From CALZJC01 sp041574955 (lineage in GTDB: Bacteria > Acidobacteriota > Thermoanaerobaculia > Multivoradales > JAHEKO01): a DNA stretch of 64,000 nucleotides. This document shows, one piece after another, positions 20,354 through 29,200 of this stretch. The notes under the pieces are model-generated. The model saw only the letters and a list, made by a program, of their open reading frames with translations. It was not told the DNA's origin and made no database searches. The DNA lies in NCBI GenBank assembly GCA_041574955.1, contig JBFGNS010000001.1:52830-116829 (forward strand), written 5' to 3'. Both the position numbers and the translations under genes were made by a program. Within the stretch, counting starts at the first letter, position 1; each line of letters opens with the position of its first letter.

Positions 20354-21420
20354 GCGATCCCAGACCAGCGGCCGGCCGGCCGGTCGATCCGGCCGAGGAA
20401 GAACGTGAGCTGCGGCACCTGATCCGCCAGGCCGGACCACGCCCGGCGGTGCCGGCGTCCGATCTCGGGGAGATCAAGGCGGCGGCGCGCCGCGAGTGGC
20501 AGCGGCTGGTAGCGGCGGAGGCGGCGCGGCGCCGCTGGGCCCGGCGGCTGGCCTGGGCTGCCGGCCTGGCGGTGGCGGCGGTCGGCGCCTGGTGGTGGAG
20601 CGCCCGCACGGTGCCCCAGCCGCCGCCGGCGGTGGTGGCCCGGGTCGAGCTGGCGCGCGGCGACGTGCGGGTGGGCGGCGACGCGATCGACGGCGGCGGC
20701 GAGCCGCTGGGGTCGGGCGGAGAGCTGGTGGCGGGCAGCGAGCTGGTGACCGCGGGCGCCGCCGCTGGCAGCCCCGGCCGGCTGGCCATCCGGCTGGCCG
20801 GCGGTCCCTCGGTGCGGCTCGACCACGACTCGCACGTCCGTTTGGCTTCGCACCGGCGGCTCGAGCTGCTCGCGGGCGCGCTTTACGTCGACTCGGGCGT
20901 CTCGCCGGCGGCGGGCGGCGGCATCGAGATCGACACGGGACTCGGCGTGGTGCGCGACATCGGCACGCAGTTCGAAGTTCGGCTGAGCGACACCGGCGAG
21001 GCGCTGCGCATCCGGGTGCGCGAAGGCCGGGTGACCCTGTCGGCCGCCGGCGAGTCGCATTCGGCCGCCGCCGGCGAGGAGCTCACCTGGCAGCGAGACG
21101 CGCCGCCGGTGCGTGGCCGGGTCGACTCGTGGAGTGCCGAGTGGGAGTGGGTGGTGGCGGCGGCGCCGCCGATCGAGATCGAAGGCCGGACGCTGGGCGA
21201 GTTTCTCGATTGGGTCTGTCGCGAGGCCGGCTGGCGGCTGGAGTTCGTCGACCCGGCGCTGGCCGAGTCGGCGCGCGACATCCGCGTCCACGGCGCCATC
21301 GAGGAGCTGACGCTCGAGCAGGCACTGAGCGTCGTGCTGCCCGGCAGCCGGCTGAGCTACCGGCTCGAGGACGGCGTGCTGCGGGTGGCCCGCGGCGCGG
21401 GCCGGCTTCAGAACTCGTAG
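20350..21420 (+). CDS. FecR-like transmembrane anti-sigma regulator with C-terminal STN domain
   Basis: Predicted inner-membrane sensor, 356 aa. The cytoplasmic N-terminus (1-65) is followed by one membrane helix (about 66-84) and a periplasmic FecR domain (VELARGDVRVGG, IDTGLGVVRDIGTQFEVRL, VREGRVTLS). The last ~65 residues look like a secretin/TonB N-terminal (STN) fold (LGEFLDWVCREAGWRLEF, then LTLEQALSVVLPGSRLSYR). It overlaps the sigma gene by ATGA and converges on a TonB-dependent receptor gene with a 13-bp overlap of the two 3' ends. Likely couples receptor state to sigma activity. Confidence 0.85.
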   Translation: MSDPRPAAGRPVDPAEEERELRHLIRQAGPRPAVPASDLGEIKAAARREWQRLVAAEAARRRWARRLAWAAGLAVAAVGAWWWSARTVPQPPPAVVARVELARGDVRVGGDAIDGGGEPLGSGGELVAGSELVTAGAAAGSPGRLAIRLAGGPSVRLDHDSHVRLASHRRLELLAGALYVDSGVSPAAGGGIEIDTGLGVVRDIGTQFEVRLSDTGEALRIRVREGRVTLSAAGESHSAAAGEELTWQRDAPPVRGRVDSWSAEWEWVVAAAPPIEIEGRTLGEFLDWVCREAGWRLEFVDPALAESARDIRVHGAIEELTLEQALSVVLPGSRLSYRLEDGVLRVARGAGRLQNS

Positions 21421-24014
21421 CTGACGCCGAGCGAGGGCAGGATACCGACCCACTGCTCCGGGTTGGGCTCGATCGCCCCCGTGTCCTGGTCGATCTGGTA
21501 GTCGAAGCCGGCCAGGTTGCCGCGGTCGTAGACGTTCTGGACGTCGAGGAAGACCGACAGGACGCCGCTGCCCAGCCGCCAGTCCCGGCTGGCGCGCAGA
21601 TCGAGGCGGTGGTAGTCGGACAGCCGGCGGCTGTAGGCCGGCCCGAGCACGGGCACCAGCTCGACCTCGCCCTCGGCGTCGACCTCGCGCTCGAGCGACA
21701 GCGGCGTCGTCGGCCAGCCGGTGTGGTAGCGCCAGGCCAGGTTGAGCTTCCAGTGGCGGCTGATGCGGTAGTCCAGGTCGAGGTTGAGGGTGTGCGGCTG
21801 GTCGTAGCGGCGGGGCACGCGCCGGCCGTCGATCTGGTCCTCGGTCGAGGCCCAGGAGTAGTTGATCCACCAGCCGATCCGGTCGCCGAAGCTGCCGCGC
21901 AGGAAGAACTCGATGCCCTCGGCGACGCCCCGCTCGGGCGCCACCAGGACGCGATCGGGCTCGACTTCTGGAAAGGTGTTGACCGCCTCGTACAGGTTCT
22001 CGTAGCGCGGCAGCGGGTTGCGGACGCGCCGCTGGTACAGCTCGATGCGCAGCGCCAGGCCCGGCGAGCGGCCGAGTCGGGGCCACAGCCGCTCGTAGCC
22101 CAGCACCCGGTGCTCGGAGCGCTCGACCCGGCGGAACTCGGTTTCGCCGTCCTCCACCTGGAGCTCGTACGGACGCTGGCTCTGCGTGAACCGGCCCCAC
22201 GCCAGACGCACCACGCCGCTGGTTCCGACCGCCCAGGCGAAGTTGAGGCGCGGGCTCAGCAGGCTCTCGTCGGTCAGCGTGTAGCGGTCGTAGCGCAGCC
22301 CCACCTCGGCGGTGAGCCGCTCGCCGAAGCGGCGCCGCTCGGCGACGTAGACGGCGCCGTGGTTGTCCCGGAAGCGGCCCCGGAAGTCGATCGAGTCGAA
22401 CGGGTTGGCGCGGACCCGCGCCAGCGGGTTGTCGAAGCTGCCGCTGCCGCGGTAGTCGTAGTCGGCGTCGAAGCGCCGCAGCGAGAAGCCGGCCTCCAGG
22501 CTGTCGCGCGGCGACAGCCCCAGGTTCCATTCCTGGCGCACCGCCAGGACCTCGAGCCGGCGGCGGTCGCTGATCTCGAACTGCACGTCCTCCTCGAGCT
22601 CCAGCCCGAACCGGTCGCGCTCCACGCGGCTCCTGGAGACGGCGGTCTCGAAGTAGCGCTCGGCGTCGAGCACGGTGACCAGGGTGAGCCACAGGTAGCT
22701 GCTCTGATAGTCGGTCTCGAAATGCTTGAGCTCGCCCTCCACCGTCTCGAGCACCTCCAGCTCGTCGCCGGAGCGCAGCGCGTTGATGCGCAGCCCGACA
22801 CCGCGGGCCAACTGGTAGTCGAGCTTGCCGAAGCCGTCCCAGTAGCGCGGCCGCTCGCGGCCCAGCAGCCGGGAGGCCAGGTCGGCGGTGCCGCGGCGCA
22901 GCTGGACCAGCCAGCTGCCGCGCTGCGAGTCGAAGGCGCCGGCGCCGCCGGCCTGGGCGCTCAGCAGGCCCAGGCCGAAGCGCAGCCGCCGCGGCCCGGT
23001 GGGGGTGGCGGTGGTCATGTCCAGCACCCCGCTCATGCGGTCGCCGTGTCGCACCGGGAAGCCGCCGGTCGACAGGTCGACGTGCTCGAGGGTGGCCGGC
23101 GCGACCACGCTCAGGGCACTGTCGAAGTCCTTGAGGTGAAAGGTGTCGTAGAGCTCCTGACCGTCGAGCAGGATCTGGGTCTCGTCGCGGCGGCCGCCGC
23201 GGACATGGAACTCGGCGGTGAGGTCGTTGGAGGTGACGCCCGGCAGCAGGCTGAGGGCGCGGAAGAAATCGTCCCCCAGATGCGGTAGCGACAGGATGTC
23301 CTCACGGCTCAGCGCCAGCGGCGCTACCGGCTGTTCGCGCAGCAGCGAGACGCGGCTGGGGGTCACTTCCAGCCACTCCTCGGTGATCGGCGCCGGGTCG
23401 AGCAGGATGTCGACGTGGGTGCCGCCGTCGGCCGTCACCGGCAGTCCCGGCAGGCGCTCGACCACGAAGCCCCGGCGCCGCACCTCGAGCGTGTAGCTGC
23501 CCTCGCTCAGTTCGGCCAGGCGGAAGCCGCCGTCCGGCGCGGTGGTGGTCCGGTTACCCGTCTCCAGCAGCCGCACGGCGACGCCGGCGATCGGCGAGCC
23601 GTCGCGCCGCGAGTGGATCGTGCCGGTGATCGCCTGCGGTCTGCCGGCCGAGGCTCCGCTGCGCGGCACGATCACGATGGTGCCGCCGGCACCCTCGACG
23701 GCTTCGAGGCCGAACGGGTTCAGCAGCTCTTCGAGCTGCCGACGTGGCGCGCCGGCAGCCGGTTCGCCCGCGATCACCATCTCGGGCCGCACCACGCTGG
23801 TGGTGAACAGGATGCGCAGGCCGCGAGCGCGCAGCTCCTGCAGGGCCTCCGCCAGCGACCTGCCGGCGTAGCTGCTCGCGGCTTCGGCCGGCCCGACCGC
23901 GGCCTGCTGCGCCGGCGTGGCGGTGGCTGCCAGCAGCACGACTGCCAGGAGCGCGCAGCAGCGAAGGCGTCGTCGAGCGGCCGGGGTCCGCCGCGGGCCA
24001 GGGAGTTTCAGCAT
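21408..24014 (-). CDS. TonB-dependent outer-membrane receptor with STN and carboxypeptidase-like domains
   Basis: Outer-membrane transducer of 868 aa from ATG 24014, which gives a good signal peptide (CCALLAVVLLAATATPAQQ); an ATG at 24041 would add 9 residues. Order: STN domain (about 45-110), a carboxypeptidase-regulatory-like beta sandwich (TGTIHSRRDGSPIAGVAVRL), a plug (LGDDFFRALSLLPGVTSND, then GQELYDTFHLKDF), and a barrel ending in Phe (VSYEF). The STN domain marks it as a signal-transducing receptor. It faces an ECF sigma and FecR-like gene that also carries an STN-like domain, so they probably form one surface-signalling system. The substrate is unknown; no siderophore or glycan genes are adjacent. 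Confidence 0.9.
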   Translation of the reverse strand: MLKLPGPRRTPAARRRLRCCALLAVVLLAATATPAQQAAVGPAEAASSYAGRSLAEALQELRARGLRILFTTSVVRPEMVIAGEPAAGAPRRQLEELLNPFGLEAVEGAGGTIVIVPRSGASAGRPQAITGTIHSRRDGSPIAGVAVRLLETGNRTTTAPDGGFRLAELSEGSYTLEVRRRGFVVERLPGLPVTADGGTHVDILLDPAPITEEWLEVTPSRVSLLREQPVAPLALSREDILSLPHLGDDFFRALSLLPGVTSNDLTAEFHVRGGRRDETQILLDGQELYDTFHLKDFDSALSVVAPATLEHVDLSTGGFPVRHGDRMSGVLDMTTATPTGPRRLRFGLGLLSAQAGGAGAFDSQRGSWLVQLRRGTADLASRLLGRERPRYWDGFGKLDYQLARGVGLRINALRSGDELEVLETVEGELKHFETDYQSSYLWLTLVTVLDAERYFETAVSRSRVERDRFGLELEEDVQFEISDRRRLEVLAVRQEWNLGLSPRDSLEAGFSLRRFDADYDYRGSGSFDNPLARVRANPFDSIDFRGRFRDNHGAVYVAERRRFGERLTAEVGLRYDRYTLTDESLLSPRLNFAWAVGTSGVVRLAWGRFTQSQRPYELQVEDGETEFRRVERSEHRVLGYERLWPRLGRSPGLALRIELYQRRVRNPLPRYENLYEAVNTFPEVEPDRVLVAPERGVAEGIEFFLRGSFGDRIGWWINYSWASTEDQIDGRRVPRRYDQPHTLNLDLDYRISRHWKLNLAWRYHTGWPTTPLSLEREVDAEGEVELVPVLGPAYSRRLSDYHRLDLRASRDWRLGSGVLSVFLDVQNVYDRGNLAGFDYQIDQDTGAIEPNPEQWVGILPSLGVSYEF

Positions 24015-24113
24015 GGCGGCTGCCGGCAGAATAGCAGGCAACCGCGCCGGCCGGCGCCGCCGCGTTCACGGCCGCGCCGGCCTCGGGCTGCAGCCGAGAG
24101 AGCTGCCGACCGG

Positions 24114-24821
24114 CTAGCCGGCCGGGGCCTCGGCGGACACGATCTCGAGCAGCTCGACCTCGAACACCAGGGCCGCGCCGCCGGGGATGCCCGGGCGGCC
24201 GTCGTCGCCGTAGGCCAGCTCGGCCGGGCAGACGATGCGGCTCTTGCCGCCGACGCGCATGGTCTGGACGGCCTCGGTCCAGCACGGCACGACCTGGTCG
24301 AGGCTGAACTCGGCGGGCGTGCCGCGCTGCCGCGAGCTGTCGAACAGCTTGCCGTCTCGCAGCCTGCCCTCGTAGTGCACCTTGACGCGGTCGGTCGCCG
24401 ACGGGCTGGGCCCGGAGCCGGCGGCGAGCTCGGAGATGACGATGCCCGACTCGGTGCGGGAGGCGCCGGTCGCGGTCGCTTGCTGGTCGACGTAGGCCGC
24501 GCTGGCCTTCTTCTCCTTGGCGGTGGCTTCGGCCACGCGCACCTGGACGAACGGCTGGATCTTGGGTCCGTACTCCTCCAGCTCGACCTGCGGTGCGCGC
24601 GCCAGCACCGAATCGGAAATGCCGGCCTGGACCATCTTCAGCTCGTCGGCGTCGAGGGCGAGCTGAGCGAGCTGCTGCGCCACGGCGAGCCCGATGGCGT
24701 AAAGGACCTTCTGGTCCTCGCTGTCGGGGGTCGTCTGGGCGGGGGCGGGCGCCGCGGCCAGCAGGACGGCGGCCAGCAGGCAGACTGCGGCGGCACGAGA
24801 AGAGGCAACGAAAACGGTCAT
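24114..24821 (-). CDS. exported FKBP-type peptidyl-prolyl isomerase
   Basis: Periplasmic or outer-membrane Mip/FkpA-like protein of 235 aa. A signal peptide (AAAVCLLAAVLLAAAPAPAQ) precedes a helical dimerisation region (VLYAIGLAVAQQLAQL). The FKBP domain from about residue 130 has VKVHYEGRLRDGKLFDSS, the Trp-lined pocket residue in VVPCWTEAVQTM, and LAYGDDGRPGIPGGAALVFEVELL. The ATG has an AAAGGAG ribosome site. It lies downstream of no obvious partner; the TonB-receptor gene follows on the same strand about 100 bp on. Confidence 0.92.
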   Translation of the reverse strand: MTVFVASSRAAAVCLLAAVLLAAAPAPAQTTPDSEDQKVLYAIGLAVAQQLAQLALDADELKMVQAGISDSVLARAPQVELEEYGPKIQPFVQVRVAEATAKEKKASAAYVDQQATATGASRTESGIVISELAAGSGPSPSATDRVKVHYEGRLRDGKLFDSSRQRGTPAEFSLDQVVPCWTEAVQTMRVGGKSRIVCPAELAYGDDGRPGIPGGAALVFEVELLEIVSAEAPAG

Positions 24822-25047
24822 GGGATCTCCTTTGATTCTGAGGCAGCCCGCTCCCGGCGTGCACCGGCGCGGGCGGGGAGCCCGGCAGCGGAGCGCGCCG
24901 GGCGGTGTGGCGGCTCCGAGCCTAGCACCGTTGCGCCCGCCGCAGCCGCCGGCTCCGTGCTACTCTGATGCCGCACTTTCAGCTCGAATCACGCGCGACC
25001 GGGGCGCCCGCCGGTTCGGCGGCCCGGTCGCCGGCTAGGCCAGCCGC

Positions 25048-25923
25048 TTGCCGTCACAGCGCTCCACCGTCCGCCGCCCGCCGCTGGCCGCGTACCTGCT
25101 GGTGTTCGGTCTGATCGTCGCCAACCTGCCGTCGTCCGCCGCCGGCGCGACCGACTGTGCGGCAATCGCGTCCGCCGACCTGCGGCGCATCTGCGAGCGC
25201 GGCGAGCTGCGGGTCGCGCGCTACGGCGGCGAGCGTCCGCCGTTCTTCTCCCGCACCGACGGCAGCTGGAACGGCTTCGACGTCGACCTGGCGCGCGACA
25301 TCGCGGCCCGGCTCGGGGTGCGCTACAGCGAGGACGCCTCGGCGTCGTCCTTCGACGAGGTGGTGGAACGGGTGGTGAGCGGCGAGGCCGACATCGCGGT
25401 GTCCAAGCTCAGCGCGACTCTCGATCGCGCTTTCAAGGTGCGGTTCACGCGGCCGTACCTGACGGTGTATCAGGCGGTGCTGGTCAACCGCCTGTCGGTC
25501 CCCTCCGGACGCGATCCGTTCGCCGCCCTGGATGCGCGGGGAGTGGTGGTCGGCGCGCTCGACGGCACCGCCTACATGGGCTACGCCGCCGCGACCTTCG
25601 GCCGCTCCGAGATCCGCGGCTTCGCCAGCTTCGAGCAGATGATGGAGCAGGTGGTGTCGGGCGGGATCGACGCCGCGCTCATGGACAGCGCCCGCGCCAA
25701 CAGCTGGCGCCAGGCCAACCGGCGGCAGCTGATCCACGTGCGTACCACCGTCGACAAGAGTCGCCGCGACCCGCTGGCGATCGCCGTCGGCTGGCAGGAC
25801 ACCCACCTGCTGGCCTGGCTCGACCTGTACCTCGACACCATCCGCGCCGACGGCACCGCCCGTCGGCTCTACCGCAAGTGGTTCGCGGCGGCGGACTCCG
25901 CCGAAGAGGCGGGCTCGCCGTGA
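25048..25923 (+). CDS. periplasmic solute-binding protein, PBPb family (SBP_bac_3)
   Basis: Type 2 periplasmic binding protein, 291 aa, of the polar amino-acid group. A TTG start gives a signal peptide (LAAYLLVFGLIVANLPSSAAG). The binding domain follows: GELRVARYGGERPPFFS, GFDVDLARDIAARLGV, VSGEADIAVSKLSATLDRA, FTRPYLTVYQAVLVN. Its stop overlaps the GTG of a DAACS-family carrier (GTGA), so the two are co-translated. No ABC permease or ATPase is nearby. The pair may form a binding-protein-dependent secondary transporter or a sensor-carrier pair. The start is uncertain because no strong ribosome site is visible. Confidence 0.82.
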   Translation: MPSQRSTVRRPPLAAYLLVFGLIVANLPSSAAGATDCAAIASADLRRICERGELRVARYGGERPPFFSRTDGSWNGFDVDLARDIAARLGVRYSEDASASSFDEVVERVVSGEADIAVSKLSATLDRAFKVRFTRPYLTVYQAVLVNRLSVPSGRDPFAALDARGVVVGALDGTAYMGYAAATFGRSEIRGFASFEQMMEQVVSGGIDAALMDSARANSWRQANRRQLIHVRTTVDKSRRDPLAIAVGWQDTHLLAWLDLYLDTIRADGTARRLYRKWFAAADSAEEAGSP

Positions 25924-27272
25924 CCGGTGGGGCGGAGCGCGGCGGCTGGGCCACGCTGCGAAGGCTGGCGCCGATTCTGCTCGCCATCGGCGCCGGCGTG
26001 GGGGTAGGCGAGCTGGCGCCCGAGGTCGGTGAGCTGGCGGCGCCGTTCGGACGCCTGTACGTGTCGCTGCTGCTGATGTGCGTGATCCCGATCCTCGGCG
26101 CCGCGGTGGTCTCGAGCCTCGGCCGGATGGTGGCCACCCACAGACTGGGACGGAACCTGGTCGGCATCCTGGTTGTGTTCTGGGGCGGCATGCTGCTGTC
26201 CGCGACGATCGGCACCGGTATCGGCTGGGTGACGCGGGTCGGGGCCGACCTCGAGACCTCGGCCGCGCTCGGCGACCTGCTGCTCGAGATGGAAGGCGGC
26301 GGCGGGCCGGGCGGCGGGGAAGCCACCGGCGAGGAGGCCGATGCCTACGTCGAGCTGTTCGCCGGCTCGCCGCCGCGGGCGCCGGCGGCCGGCGGGGCCG
26401 CGCCCGAGATGCGTGGCCCGCGCCTGCTGACCTATCTCGACAAGCTGATTCCGGGCAACCTGGTGGCGGCTTACCTGGAGGACAACTACCTGGCCGTGCT
26501 GTTCTTCTCGGTGCTGCTTGGGGTGGCCCTGGGTCTGTCGCCGGGCGCGACGCGCGACCTGGCGCTCGGCGTGCTGGAGGCGATGTTCAACTCGCTGCTA
26601 CGGATCATCACCTGGGTGATCTGGCTGCTGCCGCTCGGCCTGTTCTGCCTGGTGGCCGGGCAGGTGGCGGCCGGTGGACTGGCTTTCGTGGTGGTCTTTC
26701 GCCGGGTCATCCTGGTCAGCCTGGTGACCACGGTGGCCACCATGGTGCTGTTCACGGTGACCATCTGGAAGGTGCGCGGCGGCACGCTGGCCGGCACCCT
26801 GCGCGGCATGCGGGAGCCGTTGCTGATCGCCTTCGCCACCTCCAGCAGCTTCGCCTCGATCCCGGCGGCGATGGTGGCGCTCAAGGACAACTTCGGCCTG
26901 GGGCGCGAGAACGTCAACCTCTTTCTGCCGCTCGGCATCACCATGAATCCGATCGGCAGCGCGCTGTTCTTCAGCCTGTCGTCGATCTTCGCGGTTCAGC
27001 TCCACGGCAGCGCCGGGCTCAGCCTGGCGCCGTTCGACGCCGTGATGCTGATCCTGGGATCGGTGCTGGCGGGCATCGCCGCCATGGGGCTGCCGGGGGT
27101 CAGCGCGCTGTGGATGCTCGGGCTGGTGCTGGAGCCGATCGGCGTGCCGCCCGAGGTCGGGATCGTGGCGCTGGTGGCGGTGGCGCCGATCATCGACCCG
27201 CTGTTCACGATGGTGAACGTCTACGGCAACTGCACCGCCACCTGCATCCTGGATCGCTACGTCGGCCGCTGA
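25920..27272 (+). CDS. DAACS-family (GltP-like) carrier with altered binding site
   Basis: Inner-membrane carrier of the dicarboxylate/amino acid:cation symporter family, 450 aa, with the usual helices and re-entrant hairpins. A Gly/Ala-rich insert lies at about 115-170. The HP1 serine motif is ATSSSFASIP (306-314). By eye against GltPh, the TM7 NMDGT motif reads NPIGS (343-347), losing the Na-site Asp312. In TM8 Asp394 is kept (D426), but Arg397 is replaced by Phe (F429) and Asp405 by Asn (N437). So it probably does not carry aspartate/glutamate in the ordinary Na-coupled way. It is translationally coupled to a periplasmic binding protein. Confidence 0.88.
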   Translation: MTGGAERGGWATLRRLAPILLAIGAGVGVGELAPEVGELAAPFGRLYVSLLLMCVIPILGAAVVSSLGRMVATHRLGRNLVGILVVFWGGMLLSATIGTGIGWVTRVGADLETSAALGDLLLEMEGGGGPGGGEATGEEADAYVELFAGSPPRAPAAGGAAPEMRGPRLLTYLDKLIPGNLVAAYLEDNYLAVLFFSVLLGVALGLSPGATRDLALGVLEAMFNSLLRIITWVIWLLPLGLFCLVAGQVAAGGLAFVVVFRRVILVSLVTTVATMVLFTVTIWKVRGGTLAGTLRGMREPLLIAFATSSSFASIPAAMVALKDNFGLGRENVNLFLPLGITMNPIGSALFFSLSSIFAVQLHGSAGLSLAPFDAVMLILGSVLAGIAAMGLPGVSALWMLGLVLEPIGVPPEVGIVALVAVAPIIDPLFTMVNVYGNCTATCILDRYVGR

Positions 27273-27288
27273 ACAGCGACCGGGGCCG

Positions 27289-27561
27289 CTACCACCTGCC
27301 GCCGGAGCGGGGCCTGTCGTTGCGCGGCCGCGCCTCGCTCACGCTCAGCCGCCGGCCACCCATGTCCGAGCCGTTGACTGCTTCGATCGCCTCGTCGCCG
27401 CCGCTCTCCATCTCGACGAAGCCGAAGCCCCGCGGGCGGCCGGTCTCACGGTCGGTGATCAGGTTCACCGACGTGACGTTGCCGTGGGCGCTGAACAGGT
27501 CGCGCACCTCGTCTTCGGTGGCGGAAAAGGGCAGGTTGCCCACGTAGATCTTCTTCGACAT
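27289..27561 (-). CDS. RRM-domain RNA-binding protein
   Basis: Small single-RRM protein of 90 aa like the cyanobacterial and proteobacterial Rbp proteins. RNP2 is KIYVGNL and RNP1 is RGFGFVEM, with an Arg/Gly-rich tail (RPRNDRPRSGGRW). The ATG has an AAGGAGA ribosome site; the longer upstream frame overlaps the neighbouring binding-protein gene and is not coding. It converges with the carrier gene, 16 bp apart. Such proteins bind RNA and are often cold-induced; no target can be inferred here. Confidence 0.92.
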   Translation of the reverse strand: MSKKIYVGNLPFSATEDEVRDLFSAHGNVTSVNLITDRETGRPRGFGFVEMESGGDEAIEAVNGSDMGGRRLSVSEARPRNDRPRSGGRW

Positions 27562-27612
27562 CGGGTGATCTCCTTGGAAGGCCGGTGAAGGGCTGACTGG
27601 AACAGCGGGACT

Positions 27613-27618
27613 ATTGTA
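27613..27618 (-). promoter_or_regulatory. -10-like element (GAGCTACAAT) upstream of the RRM gene
   Basis: TACAAT on the minus strand, 51 bp before the RRM ATG. The preceding bases GAGC also precede the TACAAT upstream of adenine deaminase. No -35 match. Confidence 0.3.
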
Positions 27619-27685
27619 GCTCAGGAGCCGTTCGCTGGCCGCCACGGCGGCCCGCCGGGTCGGCGGCGGCGGCGCCACCCGAGGC

Positions 27686-29200
27686 TCACAGCCGGCGCAG
27701 GTCGAGGCGCGAGAAGTCCGGGATCCCCAGTGGGTCGGGCTCGAAGTTGCGCACCTGGAAGGAGTGCACGTAGACCACCGAGCCAGTGACCAGGGGCAGC
27801 AGCGGCACCTCCTCCGCGATCGCTGCCAGCAGCTCGTGCTGGAGCGCCGTCGAGGGGTCCAGCCGGAGCTCCTTGAGCAGCCCATCGACCGCCTCGTTGC
27901 GCCAGCGCGACAGGTTGGCGTGGATGGAGATCGGGCGGTCGGTGGTCGGGATGGAGTCGGAAGCCAGGCATGCCTCGAGGTAGTCGACCGGGTCGAGGGT
28001 GTCGGCGATCCAGCCGGTGAGCGCCATGTCGTAGTCGCCGCTGGCGACCCGGCGGAAGTAGTCCTCGCTGTCGCGCGCCGGCTCGATCTCGACGGCGATG
28101 CCCAGCTCGGCGAGCTGTCCGGCGATGTAGCGGGCGACGGCGCGCGGCTGCGGCAGGTAGGGACGAGGTCCGAAGATCACCATCAGGCGCAGCCGCTCGG
28201 GGCGGGGCCCGGGTGCCTGCTCGAGCAGCGACCTGGCCCGGTCCAGCCGGTAGAGGAGGCCGTCACGCCAGCTCGACATCATCGGCGGCAGCAGACCGGC
28301 AGCCGTGATCGCCAGCGGATTGGTGGGGTAGCACAGGGTCGCCACCTCGACGCGGTCGATGGCGGTCGCCAGGGCTCTGCGCACCTCGCTGCTGGCCAGC
28401 TCGGGCCGCTCGGTGTTGAAGTACAGGATCGACGTGGAGTTGCCCGGGGCGAACGCCTTGCGCACCCGGCGCAGCTCGCTGGTGTCCTCCCGGTTGAGCA
28501 CGTTGGTGAAGTCGACCCGGCCCTCTTCGAGCGCCGCCAGCAGCGCGGTCGGTCGGCCCTCCTCGTCCGGTGGATAGCAGGTGAAGCGCAGCTCGCCGAT
28601 CGCCGGCGGCGGCTGGTGGTGCGGGTTGCGCGTCAGGTGGAGGCGCTGGGGGGTGGAGTCGTCGGCCAGCCGGTACGGTCCGGTGCCGAGCAGCGCCGAG
28701 CCGCTCTCGAGCACCACCCCGGAATACGGCTCGGCCAGCACCAGCTCGAAGCGGGCGTTGGAACGACGCAGGTGGAAATGCAGGCGGTCGCCGCTCACTT
28801 CGGTGGAGGCCAGGTCGCGGATGTGACTGACGCGCGCCAGCGAGCGCGCCAGCAGCTCGGGCGTGAGCGGCGTGCCGTCGGAGAATCGGACGTCGGGACG
28901 CACCTGCGCCGAGTAGCGGGTGCGATCTTCGGACTCGCTCGCCAGCGGCTCGCTGAACAGCACCGGTCGGGCTGGCTCGTCTCCCTGTGGCGGCGCGAAC
29001 GGTGTCTCGAAGATCTGCGATACCGCCATCAGGCTGACGAAATCCTGCGCGCGGCTGGGGTCGAGGTTCTGCACCTCGGAGATCAGGCCGATACGCAGCA
29101 GTTTAGCGTCGCCGGCGGTGGCTTCGGGATCGGGCAAGGTGGGCCTCCTCAAAGCGTCGGGCGGGGTGTCGTCCGGTCGGTTACGATACCAGTCCCTCAT
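27686..29200 (-). CDS. SBP_bac_5-type solute-binding domain protein without signal peptide
   Basis: Extracellular solute-binding family 5 (oligopeptide/nickel type) fold, 504 aa. LLRIGLISEVQNLDPSRAQD opens the fold, followed by VRFSDGTPLTPELLARSL, TSILYFNTERPEL, VRRALATAIDRVEV and DYDMALTGWIADTLDP. The N-terminus (MRDWYRNRPDDTPP) has no hydrophobic stretch, so it is probably cytoplasmic or exported by an unrecognised route. An alternative ATG at 29251 would add 17 polar residues and also no signal. Its start overlaps the end of the histidine kinase gene by 20 bp. No peptide ABC permeases are adjacent. It may be a ligand-binding regulator rather than a transporter subunit. Confidence 0.8.
   Translation of the reverse strand: MRDWYRNRPDDTPPDALRRPTLPDPEATAGDAKLLRIGLISEVQNLDPSRAQDFVSLMAVSQIFETPFAPPQGDEPARPVLFSEPLASESEDRTRYSAQVRPDVRFSDGTPLTPELLARSLARVSHIRDLASTEVSGDRLHFHLRRSNARFELVLAEPYSGVVLESGSALLGTGPYRLADDSTPQRLHLTRNPHHQPPPAIGELRFTCYPPDEEGRPTALLAALEEGRVDFTNVLNREDTSELRRVRKAFAPGNSTSILYFNTERPELASSEVRRALATAIDRVEVATLCYPTNPLAITAAGLLPPMMSSWRDGLLYRLDRARSLLEQAPGPRPERLRLMVIFGPRPYLPQPRAVARYIAGQLAELGIAVEIEPARDSEDYFRRVASGDYDMALTGWIADTLDPVDYLEACLASDSIPTTDRPISIHANLSRWRNEAVDGLLKELRLDPSTALQHELLAAIAEEVPLLPLVTGSVVYVHSFQVRNFEPDPLGIPDFSRLDLRRL

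Noticed and set aside
25878..25919. Earlier ATG for the DAACS carrier
   Set aside because: It would overlap 46 bp of the binding-protein gene and add Arg/Gly residues before TM1. The GTG at 25920 in the GTGA overlap is more natural.
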